Assembly (NCBI RefSeq): GCF_023101765.2
Contig: NC_064213.1
Coordinates: 3,472,001-3,536,000 of the forward strand
Length of the DNA stretch: 64,000 nt
Reading direction: 5' to 3'
DNA from: Spodoptera frugiperda
Taxonomy: Eukaryota > Arthropoda > Insecta > Lepidoptera > Noctuidae
This document shows, in pieces, positions 1 through 12,690 of this stretch. The notes beneath the pieces were generated by a model, which worked only from the letters and a program-made list of their open reading frames with translations, was not told the DNA's origin and searched no databases. Within the stretch, counting starts at the first letter, position 1. Every line of letters begins with the position of its first letter. The position numbers and the translations under genes were made by a program.

Positions 1-660
1 GACTCCGCCTGGGGAAGAAGGATAACTTTTAGAATGTAGAATATACAGTTTTTGTTTAAATAGCTTAAAATCTTTGCATAAAAAAATAAATTTTAAAACA
101 TCACGACGCACGTCTCCAGTCTTTTTGCAAGTGTTGTATTTTTATTGATACTGTATTTTTCCTTTGAAGAAAAATTGTATGCTGTCAATCGGTTTTAAAA
201 AACAGAAAACGGTAATCTGGGTGCACCACAGGAATTAAAAATGAAGGAAAAAAGTCGAGTAAAGAGCTGTCTATAAATTTTACGACAAAGGTAACCAAAA
301 AAAAAATGTAGCGTAGGTAGGTACTTATATCATTAAATTGTGTTCATATTTTGAATCACGTTGCGTCTTAGGCTATATAAAATAGCAGATTTTTTTTAAT
401 AAACATAACTATTTCTATAAAAGACATATTTACAAAATAATATGTTTTGTTTACAATAAAATAAGTTATTTAGAATTTTATGTTTTGTAACTACATCAAT
501 AATTAATTTGCCTCATGTACTGTAAAGTACGCATTTAGATAAATAAAGTAATTATTGTATAATTAATATGTTTATAGTTGTAAATAAGAAGGAATAAATA
601 AAATATCAAGTAATTTAGTGTTATTTTAGATGCAATTGCATGTCTAATTAATCTTATATT
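1..660. other. AT-rich flank, no feature recognised
   Basis: This is AT-rich sequence with many TAA/ATT words and short poly-A and poly-T runs. I see no coding frame, no repeat shared with the rest of the window and no RNA gene. Confidence 0.6.
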
Positions 661-663
661 TAT

Positions 664-825
664 AGGATTGAAGGCAAACGAGCAGACGGATCATCTGATG
701 GTAAGCGATCAGTGCCGCACATGGACACCCGCAACGCCAGGGGAGACACAGGTGCATTACCGGCCTTTTAAAAAGGAATATTAGGTACGCTCTTTTCTTG
801 AAGGTTTGGAGGTTGTATCGGTTCT
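664..825 (-). repeat. Family B repeat, one-ended copy, 'GGAATACGCTC' subtype
   Basis: The copy opens with the family B word 'ACGGATCATCTGATGGTAAG', then a 'CATGGACACCCGCAACGCC' block and 'CCGGCCTTTTAAAAAGG'. It ends in 'CTCTTTTCTTGAAGGTTTGG'. The same order recurs at 28366-28525, so the two form a subtype lacking the 'GGGAGAGCC' half found in complete copies. Strand is given relative to the complete copy at 18441-18706. Confidence 0.8.
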
Positions 826-954
826 ACTTTACTAAACATCTTACGTTACACAAGAAAATTACTCATAAAAATATTGCATTATTGTGTACTGAAACTTGTT
901 TTATTTGTTGTTTTTAGTTTGTACTTAACATAGATGACCAACATGACAGGATAC

Positions 955-1025
955 TTAGTAAATGATGACCACCACCCATAAACACTTGCAACACTAGAAG
1001 AGCTTACCGGCCTTTTAAAATAGAA
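955..1025 (-). repeat. Family B repeat, short decayed fragment
   Basis: Words such as 'CACCACCCATAAACACTTGC' and 'TTACCGGCCTTTTAAAA' match the middle of family B (compare 24440-24510). It has lost both ends. It lies 130 bp after another family B copy. Confidence 0.6.
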
Positions 1026-1073
1026 GTAACGGTATATTCTTAAAAGTTTAAAAAGCATATTTTTTACCTACCC

Positions 1074-1245
1074 TGCCAGAGCTTCACCCGCGTTCCCGTG
1101 GCATAAAAACTATCCTATCACCTAAGACATCTCATACGCTGTCTGTATACCAAATTTCATCAAAATCCGTTCAATAGTTTCAGCGTGATTGACAGATAAG
1201 CATGCAAACATCCAAACAATCTTGCACATTTATAATATTAGTGTA
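1074..1245 (+). repeat. Non-LTR retrotransposon 3'-tail-like fragment (family D)
   Basis: The segment has the order 'CGTTCCCGTGG', 'CTATCCTATCACCTAAG', 'CTGTCTGTATACCAAATTTC', 'ATCAAAATCCGTTCAATAG' and 'TTTATAATATTAGTG'. The same order is seen at 11090-11245 and, more diverged, at 1728-1912. This layout is familiar from 5'-truncated LINE tails of the RTE type in Lepidoptera. No coding sequence is retained. Confidence 0.7.
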
Positions 1246-1610
1246 ATAGTACTAGTACCTTATTAAAATTTAAAATACATCTATAACCAAACTAAACACG
1301 CTAGCACATCTGTCTCGCCCACAATACACTTTTGTTTTAGCAGTGACATTGACTCCCTATCCCCACACTATAACGACTGCTCTCGACCGGAGGGTAGTCA
1401 CTCTCCCTTCTATTTATCTATATCTGTTAGATCTATACACAAACGTAATTAATAGAGATCCTATTACTAATATTATAGTCCGTTTTTCAAATATGGGCTT
1501 GACTTGGGAACATTTTGGGGAATATTTAAGCGATTATTTGTTGAGATTTTGAAATTATATGTAACTATATAAGCTTTTAAACTGACATGGTCACTAGTAA
1601 TATCATTAGA

Positions 1611-1700
1611 ACTTAAAACGGGATATTTACCATGTTTATTAATTTTGTGAGTTTCCGATATTTCGGCACTGTTGCAAGCGCCATGATCAGTTTATCCGTG
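1611..1700 (+). repeat. Short dispersed repeat 'ACGGGATAT...GTTGCAAGCGCCATGATCA'
   Basis: The words 'AAAACGGGATATTTACCATG', 'TTTCGGCACTGTTGCAAGC' and 'GCCATGATCA' recur in the same order at 57346-57426. The class is unknown; I recall this word set as common in moth genomes. It is a short decayed unit with no frame. Confidence 0.65.
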
Positions 1701-1727
1701 TTTTAATGACATATGTAACTAGCTAGA

Positions 1728-1912
1728 GTTCTGCCAGTGGCTTCGCCTACGTTCCCGTAGGATAAAAATTAACCCATGTGACATTCCAAACCATATTCTA
1801 CCCTTATTTCAAATTTCATACCGATCTCTTCATCCGTTTTGACGTGATAAAGTAACAAACATGCACAGACTCACAGAAACTCACAAACTTTCGCATTTAT
1901 GATTTTGGTATG
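1728..1912 (+). repeat. Diverged LINE 3'-tail-like fragment (family D)
   Basis: It carries 'GCCAGTGGCTTCGCCTACG', 'TTCCCGTAGG', 'TTTCAAATTTCATACCGATC' and 'CTTTCGCATTTATGATTTTG', the layout of the tail at 1074-1245. It lies directly after the 1611-1700 repeat. Confidence 0.6.
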
Positions 1913-2020
1913 GATAGTCTTACAGCTAATCCGAAATATAAAGATGGGACAGATCGAAACAAAGAACGGACCAAGAAAATGGGTTCATAAAGTATCAGAG
2001 TGGGTTTTGATAAGACTATC

Positions 2021-2144
2021 TGCCGCACTTAGAGTCATTTAATGATTGCTTAAACTAATCCTTAGTATTAATTTTGTATTGAAAACAATTGCTTAAAACT
2101 GGGTAAAACTAAGTAACTATTAAAAGACTCTAAGTATGGAGGTA
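2021..2144. mobile_element. MITE family E, copy 1
   Basis: The element starts 'TGCCGCACTTAGAGTCATTT' and ends 'AAAAGACTCTAAGTATGGAG', imperfect terminal inverted repeats. The middle has 'GAAAACAATTGCTTAAAACT'. Related copies lie at 32703-32807, 42117-42230 and 56001-56131. It has no coding capacity, as expected of a MITE; I cannot name the superfamily. Confidence 0.7.
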
Positions 2145-2718
2145 AATCTCTTAAAATTATAATAATTGGTTAAAATTCAGTATATTTCCGAAATTGGAAC
2201 AAAAATAGAAAAAGGATAGATAGATATGCCTACGGAGTTTCGTGTTTTTAAAAAATATAGTGTTTTTAGGAAATAAACTCTATTATCTACTGTTTTAGAA
2301 CTGTATTTGTTTTATATTGTGAATTTACATATTGCACTTGGTGGTATGAACCATAATAAGCGTTTAGAATAGTTTATAAGGGTGGTTATTTCTAGATTTT
2401 ATTTAGTTTTCATGTTGAAAGAGTCTTTATTGATTCTAATAATATTTATTGTGAGTGTTAGTCGGTATGTAAATGTTTTTGTTATATTATAGATTTTAAG
2501 CATATGCAATAATTGGTAGTTATTTTTTATAGAATAAAAAAGGGAGTGACCATTCTCCATTATTCAGTGTAGAGTTAACATAACCCTACTAATAATAAAA
2601 CCACGTAAAAATAAACAAAAATAACACTTAATTAAAATACTATTTCGATAAATCGATAATAATAAATTATTTCCGCTGCTAAGAAAAAAGAACTAAAAAT
2701 GTATTATAACTTATTATT

Positions 2719-2782
2719 AAAAAGGACTAAAAAGTATAGTACTATTATATAAAAGGACCAAAAAGTATAGTATTATTATAAA
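2719..2782 (+). repeat. Two-copy tandem repeat, period about 32 bp
   Basis: The unit 'AAAAGGACTAAAAAGTATAG' plus 'TACTATTATAT' is followed at once by a near-identical copy with C for T and T for C changes. It is AT-rich and probably arose by slippage. Confidence 0.75.
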
Positions 2783-3640
2783 AGGGTTTATTGCATTAAA
2801 ATAAGTACTTGCATACAGGTACTGGCTTGTTATTAATATTTTAATTAAGGAAATCGTCTTTTATACCATTCTTGTTTATATGAAGCATTGTGCACTTTGA
2901 GAAGTCATAAAGTATTTATATTGCAATTATTATAAGTACGGAATAAGGTCAGGCTACTTGACTTTTAATTATTATTAACTACTATTAAAATATAAGTAGT
3001 AAGGAAACGCCTTGAATAATAATTAATAATAATTCTTTAATTTGTTATAATTATAGTCTGACGGTAAGTAACTGTTACCTGTACTTGGAACTTTTGTTAT
3101 AAATATTCACACGATTTTAGTTGTGTTAAATGTTTTTAGTTATTGGTGGATTGTACTAAAAAGACTTGGGTTTAAATATTTGCCGATCTGTTTTCTTATT
3201 CATTTAAATTAGGCGTTGATATTTTATTTCATTTTAATTTATGCTTTGCGTTTTACGGCGTAATTTTAGGTATGTTACCAACAATAGATTTTCACAAAAA
3301 ATGGTAAAATTATGTTTAAAAATACACTATTATAATTAGAAATAAAATAATTGCTTAAACTTTATTACTCACGAAGGATAATGTCATTCTCTCCAGACCT
3401 AATAATTGCACTGACACTGTCTCTGCGGAACTAACATTCCTTTGAAAAAACTTCGTAAAATCACTGCGTATTTAGAAAAACTCTTCGAACGCGAACTCCT
3501 TAAAAACTTGAGTCAAACTTCGACGAACTTCAAACACCCGATCAAACGATGTGGCGATCGTTCTATTTCAAAAATGTTCATCCACAAAACGGTTATCGGA
3601 ACGCGCGAAAACTTTTCTTTACTATATAAAAGTTGTATTT
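2783..3640. other. AT-rich sequence, no supported feature
   Basis: There is no repeat match. A 66-codon open frame at 3442-3642 shows no recognisable domain and is not called as a gene. Confidence 0.5.
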
Positions 3641-5880
3641 AGAACGCAAAAAATAGAGCATAGATAACGCCCGCGAAAAAGAAACGCCGCGCACTATCGA
3701 CAAAGCGTTCACGTTTTTTTTTTAATTTATTTATCAACGGCCGGTAACACATACAGCCGCGCGGCCAAGTTGCACAGCGCGGAATGAAAGCGCGTCATCA
3801 GTTTAAAAAATCAACCCCTTCGGTGGTGGGTGGAAAAAATGCGGCCCCGCGGGGCGTTGGGTGGTTCTACCGAAATCCTTGCCAAAGCGATCGGCATCGG
3901 TCCGACTTGTCACTTGTCGAATAAGCATGATAATTAAAGTTTTCGATTAGTTTTTTTATTCGTGTTTCTTTAGAGCTTTTAGCACGTGTTTCGCTTTCAG
4001 TTAACTCGATCAGAATTTAATTTTTTCGCGTTTGACTCGTGACCTAAGTTTGTTTCTGGAGTTTTTTTTTTTAATAATTGAATAGTGAATTGGTGTAAAG
4101 GATAATAAATATGCATGTGTAAAAACGTACATGCGTATTTTTAATTTCAATTACATTTATTGAATGAAAATTTAATAGATAAGAACTTGAATAGTAGTAG
4201 TAGATAACTATATTCATTTATCAAGGCATTTCTTTATGAGATAGGTGGATAAGAATTTTTTTGGTTCGTTTACCTATTACGCGTGCACCCGCGTATGCCA
4301 TAGGGGCTTTGTGGAGCATACTGTATGTGTACATTGTTCGATACAGTTGTTGTTTATTTTGAATCGGAACTTTGTAGAAACACGCTTTTGGAAAATTGCT
4401 CTATTCTATATACCTACAGGAGATTCATGTACAGTATAGTTACCTGAAAACTAAACTCTAGATAATGGTCAAGGAATCCAATTTAAATTCAGCTTTTGCA
4501 ACATAGCGGTTGTTTAGAATTGGAACGAAAACAAATATAATTTATTTCATACATTCTATATTGGAACACATAAACATTGGAAACAAATTGAATACAAAAA
4601 GCTTAAAAGCACAATCAAAACTCCACCGGGCGCTGACTAATGAAAAAAGTTGAAAAAAAATTATCATCAACAAGTAACATTCGGAATAATCAGCGGTACA
4701 CGGAAAAAATCAGTAATTATTCAGATGAAGTTGGACGAACGAAGGGGGTAAGGGGGCAAGGGCCGGCCAAAATAAAAACGGCGTTGCGTAGGGGTGACAC
4801 CCGTCCCCCCTCGCCTCTACAAATGTTATCTAACTGCGTTCGTTTCGCGTCGCGGCGCCGTTTCGCTCTGAATTAGCGCCCGAACCGGCGAAATTTCAAT
4901 TTGTACTCCATTTTTTTCTCGGATAGTTGGTCCTAATCGAAAAGGCTAGGCGATCACGGATTCCGTCTGAACCGGGCACTAGTCGCGCTAACGGGTTTCT
5001 AGTCTCGTGATATGGGGATGTGCGCTAACATGGAAGTGCGAGCCGCGGTCCTCTGATCGACGGAAGAAACATGATTGTATGGCGTCCTCATTTGGGCGGC
5101 AAAGCGCGGGTCATTATCGGGCGTCCGCGCACACACGCGTCGTATTGTCCGCTCGGGTGTGTGTGTAGATTTTTACTCATTAATTTTAAAACGCTCCGGA
5201 TTTTTTTCAGGGCGGGTGCTAGGGGGCCAGAGAGGGCCGAGGGGGGCGAAAATTGGCGATGGCCGCCGGGTGGGGTGTCACCGACGGGGGTTATTAAATA
5301 GATTGGTCCGCGGCCGAACGGAGCCGCCGATCTGCACTTGTACCTCGCGTCATTAACGGGTTGAGAACCGATTTTAAATCGTAAAATAACAGCCTGTTAC
5401 AGGAAAAGTTGAGCGCGGCTTATCGGCCTCTCCTGCCCGTGTTCTACAAGCTTAATTGCATTAAAAGTGTATTTTTTATTACGACAATTTTTCTATTCAT
5501 TACTCGGGAGAAGTTAATTGTCTTGTTTATCGAGTCGGCTCTGTATTTTCTTGTGTCAGGTCGGGTGTGGCGCGTCGTTTGTAGTGCAACAATACACTGT
5601 CACGTTACACACACACGCGCGGGCCGTTTTTTCCGCGGCCGTTCGGCAGTGGGTGAACAGGGGTGTATGGGGGGACGAAATGTGAAAAATACTCGAAAAA
5701 AGGCGAAATTGTAGCAGATATATAATTAAAGTCCAACGTACAGCAACAGCGTACAGCGATGTATTATGCAGACACATTCTCGGGTGTCGCGGACTGCCCA
5801 ATACACGGTGTCCAGTGTCGAACACTGCGCTCGGCTCGACACACGACATTGTTTCTGTGATTGTGTTGCCAACTGCTTTA
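3640..5880. promoter_or_regulatory. CpG-containing single-copy island; candidate promoter or 5' non-coding exon region
   Basis: The base composition changes sharply from the AT-rich surroundings. CG-rich blocks fall near 3725-3910, 4740-4890, 4960-5350 and 5560-5850, and none matches the window's repeat families. Several arthropod initiator-like TCAGT words occur. Short open frames (for example 4640-4876, 5071-5301, 5409-5714) overlap in different frames without any known domain, which suits base composition rather than coding. Inference: promoter or untranslated exon of a neighbouring gene; direction is not determined. Confidence 0.4.
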
Positions 5881-5889
5881 CTACATCAA

Positions 5890-6770
5890 TCACTGTTTCT
5901 TTTCGACGTTTGAATCGATTAGCTTTCTTATATACAGATTGTTCTAATATTTTTGAGTATAGACAAAGTGAAAGTGTAGGAGATGAAACAAAAAGGGTTG
6001 ATTTTTTTATTGACTTCGCCAGATTGAATTTGGTGCAAAATTTTTTATTAAGTTTTGCGATAGGGGTACAAATATAGCTTCTACTAAAGTATGAAATCTC
6101 TTAACACAACAATCAGGGCTACATATAGGGAAGGCAACTCCAAAACCTTGTAGATACTTGAAACAATTCAATTAATACATAAAAGCACTCAATAACAAAA
6201 TAACATTGGGAGTACATCTCTTAAATATAAAACGGTTGTTCGGTGGGGGGTATACACGACAGATGGTTAGAAGGGGGGCTTACGATTAATTTAACATTAA
6301 ATTCAATAATAACCTCCCATTTATTGCGTAATTTCCTTTCAATTACCTTTCATTTATCGCTCTGTAAATGGATTACAGATGTGATCAACGTTCCGAATAT
6401 TCCTGTCTAGTGTACTATATAGGTTGTACTCAATAAGTGTACAATTTTTTGGCATTTTCTCTGAGTACGAAATTGATTTCTATTACTGCTTAAGAGTGTG
6501 TCGTGTTGTCTTAGTTTTAAAGGTCAAAAACAAAACTATTGTTTAAATAAAACATTGGTCAAGTTGATGTTGAGAAATATTAATGTATGATTTTGTTGTA
6601 AAGGGTCGTGTTAAGGATTTTTATGATTTTTGATTTTCATAACCTTGATTCAACATAATCTAGAATAGGGATGATGACGGGGTATGAAAATGAAAGTATA
6701 TTAGACTCGTTTTTTAATTTTTCGTGTGGGTGCAAATATGTAACTTTTACGTGCAAAACGTACACAGAAG
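5890..6770. other. AT-rich sequence, nothing recognised
   Basis: I see no repeat family member and no coding frame with recognisable content here. Confidence 0.5.
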
Positions 6771-6778
6771 TGACGTCA
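6771..6778. promoter_or_regulatory. Perfect CRE palindrome TGACGTCA
   Basis: The eight-base CREB/ATF consensus lies in the context 'GAAGTGACGTCACGCGATAT'. A second perfect copy lies about 650 bp downstream. Function is inferred from the motif only. Confidence 0.4.
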
Positions 6779-7425
6779 CGCGATATTTCAAATCAATATA
6801 TCCTCGAAAGTATTTATTTCCCTAAGAAAATAAAAAAATACGTGTCTACGTGTTTTAAAATAATCTACAAGACGGACTATAATTAAACATTAGTCATCTA
6901 CCCTATTCTATAGGGTGTTAGTATTTATGAAAGAGGTTGTACCTAAGTGTGAGTGTACAAATGTATTCTTATATTACAAAGAGCTAAGTGTTGTTAATAA
7001 AAAAGTCAATTAGTAGATTCTGATGTTATCTAGATTGATATATTTGTAGCTATCAGCGTATCCGGTATAATTGTGTGAGTAATGAAGTTTATTTGATGGA
7101 TTCAATTAATATTTTATTTTGGGCGGGATTGTGCTTTAAAATTTACATTTTTTTTTTGACTAATCGTTGGTTATTTGTAATGTTGGGTACATTAAGTTGA
7201 TTAATAAAATGATTTTACGTAATTTCGTTAACGATATAACTCAAATTAACTCCCTTTCGAATAGTAAAGCATGTAATATTTGATAGAAGCACTTGTAAAC
7301 GCTACAAAATGTCCGTTGATAAAACACGAGTGTGGTTCTGGTTATGCAATACGAATTATTATTAAACTGGCATGCCTCTTGTTTTTCACACAATACTCAG
7401 TAACCCTCAGGTTTACGACACTCAC

Positions 7426-7433
7426 TGACGTCA
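7426..7433. promoter_or_regulatory. Perfect CRE palindrome TGACGTCA, second copy
   Basis: This copy lies in 'CACTGACGTCACAGGGACAC', at the head of a GC-richer patch (7440-7600) with repeated ACTCGA-type words. The overlapping 107-codon frame (7280-7603) has no recognisable domain. Confidence 0.4.
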
Positions 7434-7609
7434 CAGGGACACCAATATTAAATCAGCCCCCACTGAGCGGCGCGTGGGCACTCGACTCGATTCAACTCAC
7501 TCGATTGTTCAGACATAATCGTCTAAATTTAAAATTTTCAATTACCATTGTTGTGTTCGCTTTAAATTTTTTGATCGACGACGCAATTAGTGCACGTTCG
7601 TAATTATAA

Positions 7610-10600
7610 TGCTTTTGTGATGTTAAAACAAAAGGAATTATTATAATGCGTTTTAGAAATTAATTGGAATATTCGAATTATTTTTTTTACCATACGATTA
7701 TTAAATGAAAGTTTTAGCTTCATTTCGATAATTTTGGTATCGGTTTAAAATAATAAATCGAATCAAAAATCGGTATTGAAGTGACTCCAACAGCCGAAAT
7801 TTGCTAAGTACCTATACGTACCTGTTCAATCGACGTCCGCTGCGCAGTAGTTTTTCAAATATGCAATTTACTGATTTAAAAAAAAGAAGGCTTGAACCCG
7901 TGGGCCGGTCGCCCGGCGGGGCCACGGAAAATGGCGTAAAAACTCAACGAAAAAAAACCATGAAAATAGTAGGCCCACGTATGGTAAATAGCGTCGAATG
8001 CTACCCCCTCAGCCACCCGTGCTAATTTGTTACTGTGTAGGCTCGCCGTATTGACTTTAATGTCTCATACTGCACGCTTCAAAAAATCGCGACGTTCATT
8101 CACATTCACGTGACGCTACAAAAAATCGCAATGTCGCAACTATAGTATCTGTCTTATTCGATTTCATAAATAGAATTCTTACTTAAAAAAAAAAAAAAAT
8201 AAACAATCGATTTCATAAATAAATACAAAATAATAAAAAAAATAAAATAAATTCCGATTTTTTTTCGGGTTATTTTGTCAATTTTAAATTCACACATTTG
8301 TGTTGGCGATGAATGTGTGATATATAAATAAATACGAGTATGTCCTGACTACAATTGATATTTTAATACGTTTGCTGTCAAAAATCAGACTTTTTTCTGC
8401 CTTTTATGCTTACGTTGGAGTTAATCTTCGAAACCGCTGTAAGCATTGTGATAATTCTTTCATACACTACAACATTCCGATTTAAACATCAGGAAATGGT
8501 TATCTGACTGAAGCAAAGCCGAATAAAGGTTATTATTTTAGCCCGGTACGTCTTTACTTTGATGAAAATAACACGAACATTTTTGACTAATCTGTTGTTA
8601 AAAACATTCTTATTATACTACGTCTATCTAATCAAAAAGCCCAGTAATCATTTCCGTACAAATCGATTGAACAACACAACATTAGCAGTAGCAATAACCC
8701 TCCACTAATGCAGCTATCAACTAAAATACTCAAGAAAAGTTACGAGACGCAACAAAGCTATAAGGCGAACTCAGTAATGTTCACAATGGCCCAACATAAC
8801 ATAATGGACATAAGTAATAAGCACTACTATCATTAGCAGTAATTGCTAGTCTAGTTATACGATATAGCAAGTCGTTGGTAAGCAAATTAAACTCCTTTTT
8901 TAAGTTCAAAGGGTGAGCAATGAACTTTGATGTGCGAAGAAAGGGATAGCGGTATAATTAGTAGCATTGCATCTCTTTTTAGTTGCCGACAATTGATCGT
9001 TATTAGCCGATCGTGTCGATTGTTGTGTGAACAACTAATTAGTGTTAGTGTTTTAGTGTTAAGTTTAGTGTTTGTGTTTAAGATAGTGTTTTATGTTTTT
9101 TTTTTTTTGTGTGTGTGGTCTCATTGTTCTAGGCTTGCAAATATGGAGTTTTTAGAAATAATGATCTAACTCGATTATTTATGGCATATTGAAGAATTAC
9201 ATTTAAGAGTGTAAAGTTCCCTAAGAAAAGAAGGATCCTCCGAACCGGCGAGGTGTTTACGCCTGGCGGGCTTTATGCCCAATTGTTGTTCATTTGAGAT
9301 TTTCTATCCATGTTAATTCGCATGTAAACTTCATATGTGCGATGTAGGGTGGGATGTTGTCCGTTGATTTGCTCGTCATTGTCTTGTCGATACACAACCC
9401 CCTCTTTTTATAGAAGAAATTAGAAAAAAGTTCTCCCGAGAATACTAAGTTAGCAGCCGCGCTTACGACTAAAGACAAGCAGTCAAAAAGTAGACAAAAA
9501 AAATGAATAAAAAGAACGAACTATTCCTTAAACATTACAAAACTTGGCAAACAATGGCTTCTTTTTCTTGAAAACTTGGCTCGTGACAAAAGGGTGTAAG
9601 TACACTTTTTTTTTTAAACTTGGCTACAAGTTTTCTTTCATATTAAAGGGATGTAACTACAATGCTGTTTACATGTAGTACGTCACGCTGCTATTTTAGC
9701 TGTGGTCGTTTTAAATTTTTAATTATATTATGTACGGCAAAATTATACACTGTTTTCATTATAATTAGTATTATTTATGGACGTATACTGTGGTCGGAAA
9801 TGGGAGTACTAAAGTAAAGGTGGTTTGTTTTTAGTAGTTGTTGGATCAAAGTCAAATCAGTTAGACGAAGATGTGTCTTTGATGGCCGCAAAGTTGCGAG
9901 GAAGATGCGCAGCTCGAGTATGCGATGTATCGATAGTAGGGAAGCCATCCATAGCACGCATCTTTCCATATAAAAATATAGCTTAGCTGAGTCTGTTTCC
10001 ACCAGTGTTAAGCTATGTGTATGAATATGATTGGAAGTCAAACGCATCCACAACGTAGCATAGTGCACAACGTGGTCACTGGTGGAAAAGCACCCATAGA
10101 ATTTCATACTTCAAAACGCATTAGACTTATTGTTACATATGCATTCATTACTAAGCTCATAATTACATTCACATTTAACTTTAAATAACATTGTGGCTCA
10201 CAATCCACAACTATCTATTTTACCACAGGACTTTCACATACATATTTAATCATAAAAATACATACATAGCATAGTAGTAGGTGAGTAATTACTTAAATTT
10301 TAACGTAACAATAGTAAAGAAACTGGCATGACACAACAAACCTCGCGGTAATTAGCATACACAATAATTATCAACGTATCAGGAGACCGCGTTAAAGCAC
10401 CTATTACGTCCCATTATGGAGTATTAAGTTTTTTTGATTAGCCCTAATTAAGTATGGTGAACTGCGACCAAAACATAGAATTTATTTCCTACAAACTAAT
10501 TGTCTTATAGGTGTGACACCCATTATATTAATTGTGAGCCGAGGCTTTAATTGATGCTTATATTATTTTTTATTTTTGATGTGTAATGTTATGAAAAGAA

Positions 10601-10684
10601 ATTAGATTGGTATGGCGGTCCTGGAATTATATAGGTACGTCATATTATTTCGGTATAATGGTATGCATAGTTGATAGATTTAAG
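7610..10684. other. Mostly AT-rich, no gene or repeat recognised
   Basis: It contains a 13-base poly-A at about 8187-8199 and a GC-richer patch at 7880-8010. None of the repeat families of the window is seen. Frames of 60-110 codons here have no recognisable domain. Confidence 0.5.
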
Positions 10685-10976
10685 TGTGGGAGAGCCATGC
10701 TTCGACACGAATGGGTCGGATTTACCGGAGTTATAGCACTGTCTCACAGAAAACCGACGTGAAACAACGCTTGCGTTGTGTGATGGGCTACCAAAGGCCC
10801 AATTACCTCTCTCCCAAATCTACTCAATCCCCGATTCCCCAATAACTGTGAAATTCCAAAACCCAAAAGACCGGCAAAACACTTCTAACCCCTTTGGTTC
10901 TGGTGTTTCGGGTGTGCAGGGGCGGCGGCGATTGCTTCCATTAGGTGGTCCGTCTGCTCGTTTACCGGCTTACTCC
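10685..10976 (+). repeat. Family B composite repeat, near-complete copy
   Basis: It begins 'GTGTGGGAGAGCCATGCTTC', runs through 'CTCACAGAAAACCGACGTGA' and 'AACAACGCTTGCGTTGTGTG', then a C-rich middle. It ends with the reverse complement of the 'GATGGTAAGCAATCGCCG' block and 'TCTGCTCGTTTACCGGCTT'. Both ends are present, as at 18441-18706 and, in reverse, 24412-24707. It encodes no protein; the class is unassigned (SINE-like or non-autonomous DNA element). Confidence 0.85.
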
Positions 10977-11089
10977 AAAAAGTAGACTTCCTATGTTCTA
11001 ATATTTTAACAGTTAACAGTGTTACCATTATTAACTAGTTAAAGGATTTAGTGTTTAAGAAAACACAATCCCATCGATGATGAACGTTC

Positions 11090-11245
11090 CAGTAAAAAGT
11101 ATCCTATCATCCAAGTTAAGCTCGTAGGGTACGAGCTTGTCTGTATACCGAATTTCATCAAAATTCGGTTGGTGATTTCAGCGCAGTTGAGGGACAAACA
11201 TTCAAACAAACGTTCGTATTTATAATATTAGTGCGATAAATGTGA
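11090..11245 (+). repeat. LINE 3'-tail-like fragment (family D)
   Basis: It has 'TATCCTATCATCCAAGTTAA', 'GCTTGTCTGTATACCGAATT', 'TCATCAAAATTCGGTTGGTG' and 'GTATTTATAATATTAGTGCG', in the same order as 1074-1245. It starts about 110 bp after the family B copy. Confidence 0.7.
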
Positions 11246-12690
11246 TAAGACTTATATAAACAAAAATAATATTCCACGACATTTGTCGTATATTTACGCA
11301 TATAGCAAATTACTATACATTTACGTTACCAAACCTTACTTTTTAATCATTCAAATAGGCAATTTCTTTCCAGTAAAAGTTCTAATGGGGAAATAATTGG
11401 GCTCTCCACTTATGTGAGTATTAGTCGGCGGTGTAAGGCGCCTAATACACTCCGATTACTGTGTGATAAGTAAATTTTTAAACCATTTGATAACCATTTT
11501 CGGTCATATTAGGTATCATTTGTTATTAGAAATAGAAAAAATGGTAGTATATGGTCTTGTGGTCGTAAAAAGGACTGCTGTTTTGTACTCTAAGGACCTC
11601 TTTTTTGAGGTGTATCATTAAGACAAACCTTAGCTAAATGCAATTTAAAAGTGTAGTAGAATCTATTATCAAAGGTTTAACCATGAGTTACTGAACCATT
11701 GGAGTCAGTCAGTATTTTGTTACTGTATTTAAACCTAATTTAAATGGCATACCTTCTCCTTTCTTTGTCAATTTACGTCCATTGCATAATAGATACACAT
11801 CAAGACTCGATACAGCCATTCATATTTCTCGAAATTAAACAGAAACCACTAACGAACCAGTCTAATTAGTTACTCAATACACTATAATTACATTGCACAA
11901 AATTTCAATACAAATTCAATATGAAAGACAGAGACTTGGACAGTGGCGTTTAGCAATTTCCCTACAACTTTCCCTACCCTATCCGTACTATTAACGCAGT
12001 ATTTAAAGTCTGTAATTATTGAGTATGGCAATACGCAAGACGTTTTGACAAGTTGTTCAATAATGCGCCATTTTGTAAAGACATGTCAAATAGAAAATGA
12101 CATGTGTGTTTGACTTGTGAGCTCGAGTCGATTGCACATCACTACTTCTAACAATTGCATTGTACGCCATTAAACTCGTATCTGTCTTTGACTTAATTAT
12201 ACGTTTGACGTCGACTATGTTACATTTCGTATTAAATTAGTACGTTCTACAAAACGAGTAGGCAAAGCCTTATCGGAAAATACTACGGTTTAATGGTTTT
12301 ACGATTGATGTATAATTGATACGCATGTTGCCAACAATTATAGAAAAAATATACCACATGTAAAGCAGCTAAAAAACGCTCAAGGTAATCACGTAGTTAC
12401 TTATAGACGATTCCCCATAAAATTTAAAACTGTACGCGAAATAAATAAACATTCATGCAAAATAATCACACTAAGTAATTATTAGTCGAACAACATTACA
12501 TTTTTCTCATTAAAAAAGCTAAATATTAAGTGGCAATTTTACAGCAATTATCACTTAAAATAATTACAAAAGTACCATCAAATAAGAATCCGTAACGAGC
12601 CTTGAAACGTCGTAAAACTTTAAAGTCTTTACATGAAAATGATTCTAGTGTGTACCAAGTTATTACATTAAACACTAACTTGCTGTGTCG
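11246..12690. other. AT-rich single-copy sequence, no feature recognised
   Basis: I see no repeat family member and no coding frame with recognisable content. Confidence 0.5.

Noticed and set aside
5071..5714. Cluster of 76-101-codon frames
   Set aside because: They overlap in several phases and strands within the CpG-rich island; none has a recognisable motif or splice context.
7280..7603. 107-codon frame
   Set aside because: No domain; the second half is AT-driven and the frame crosses the CRE and the putative promoter patch.
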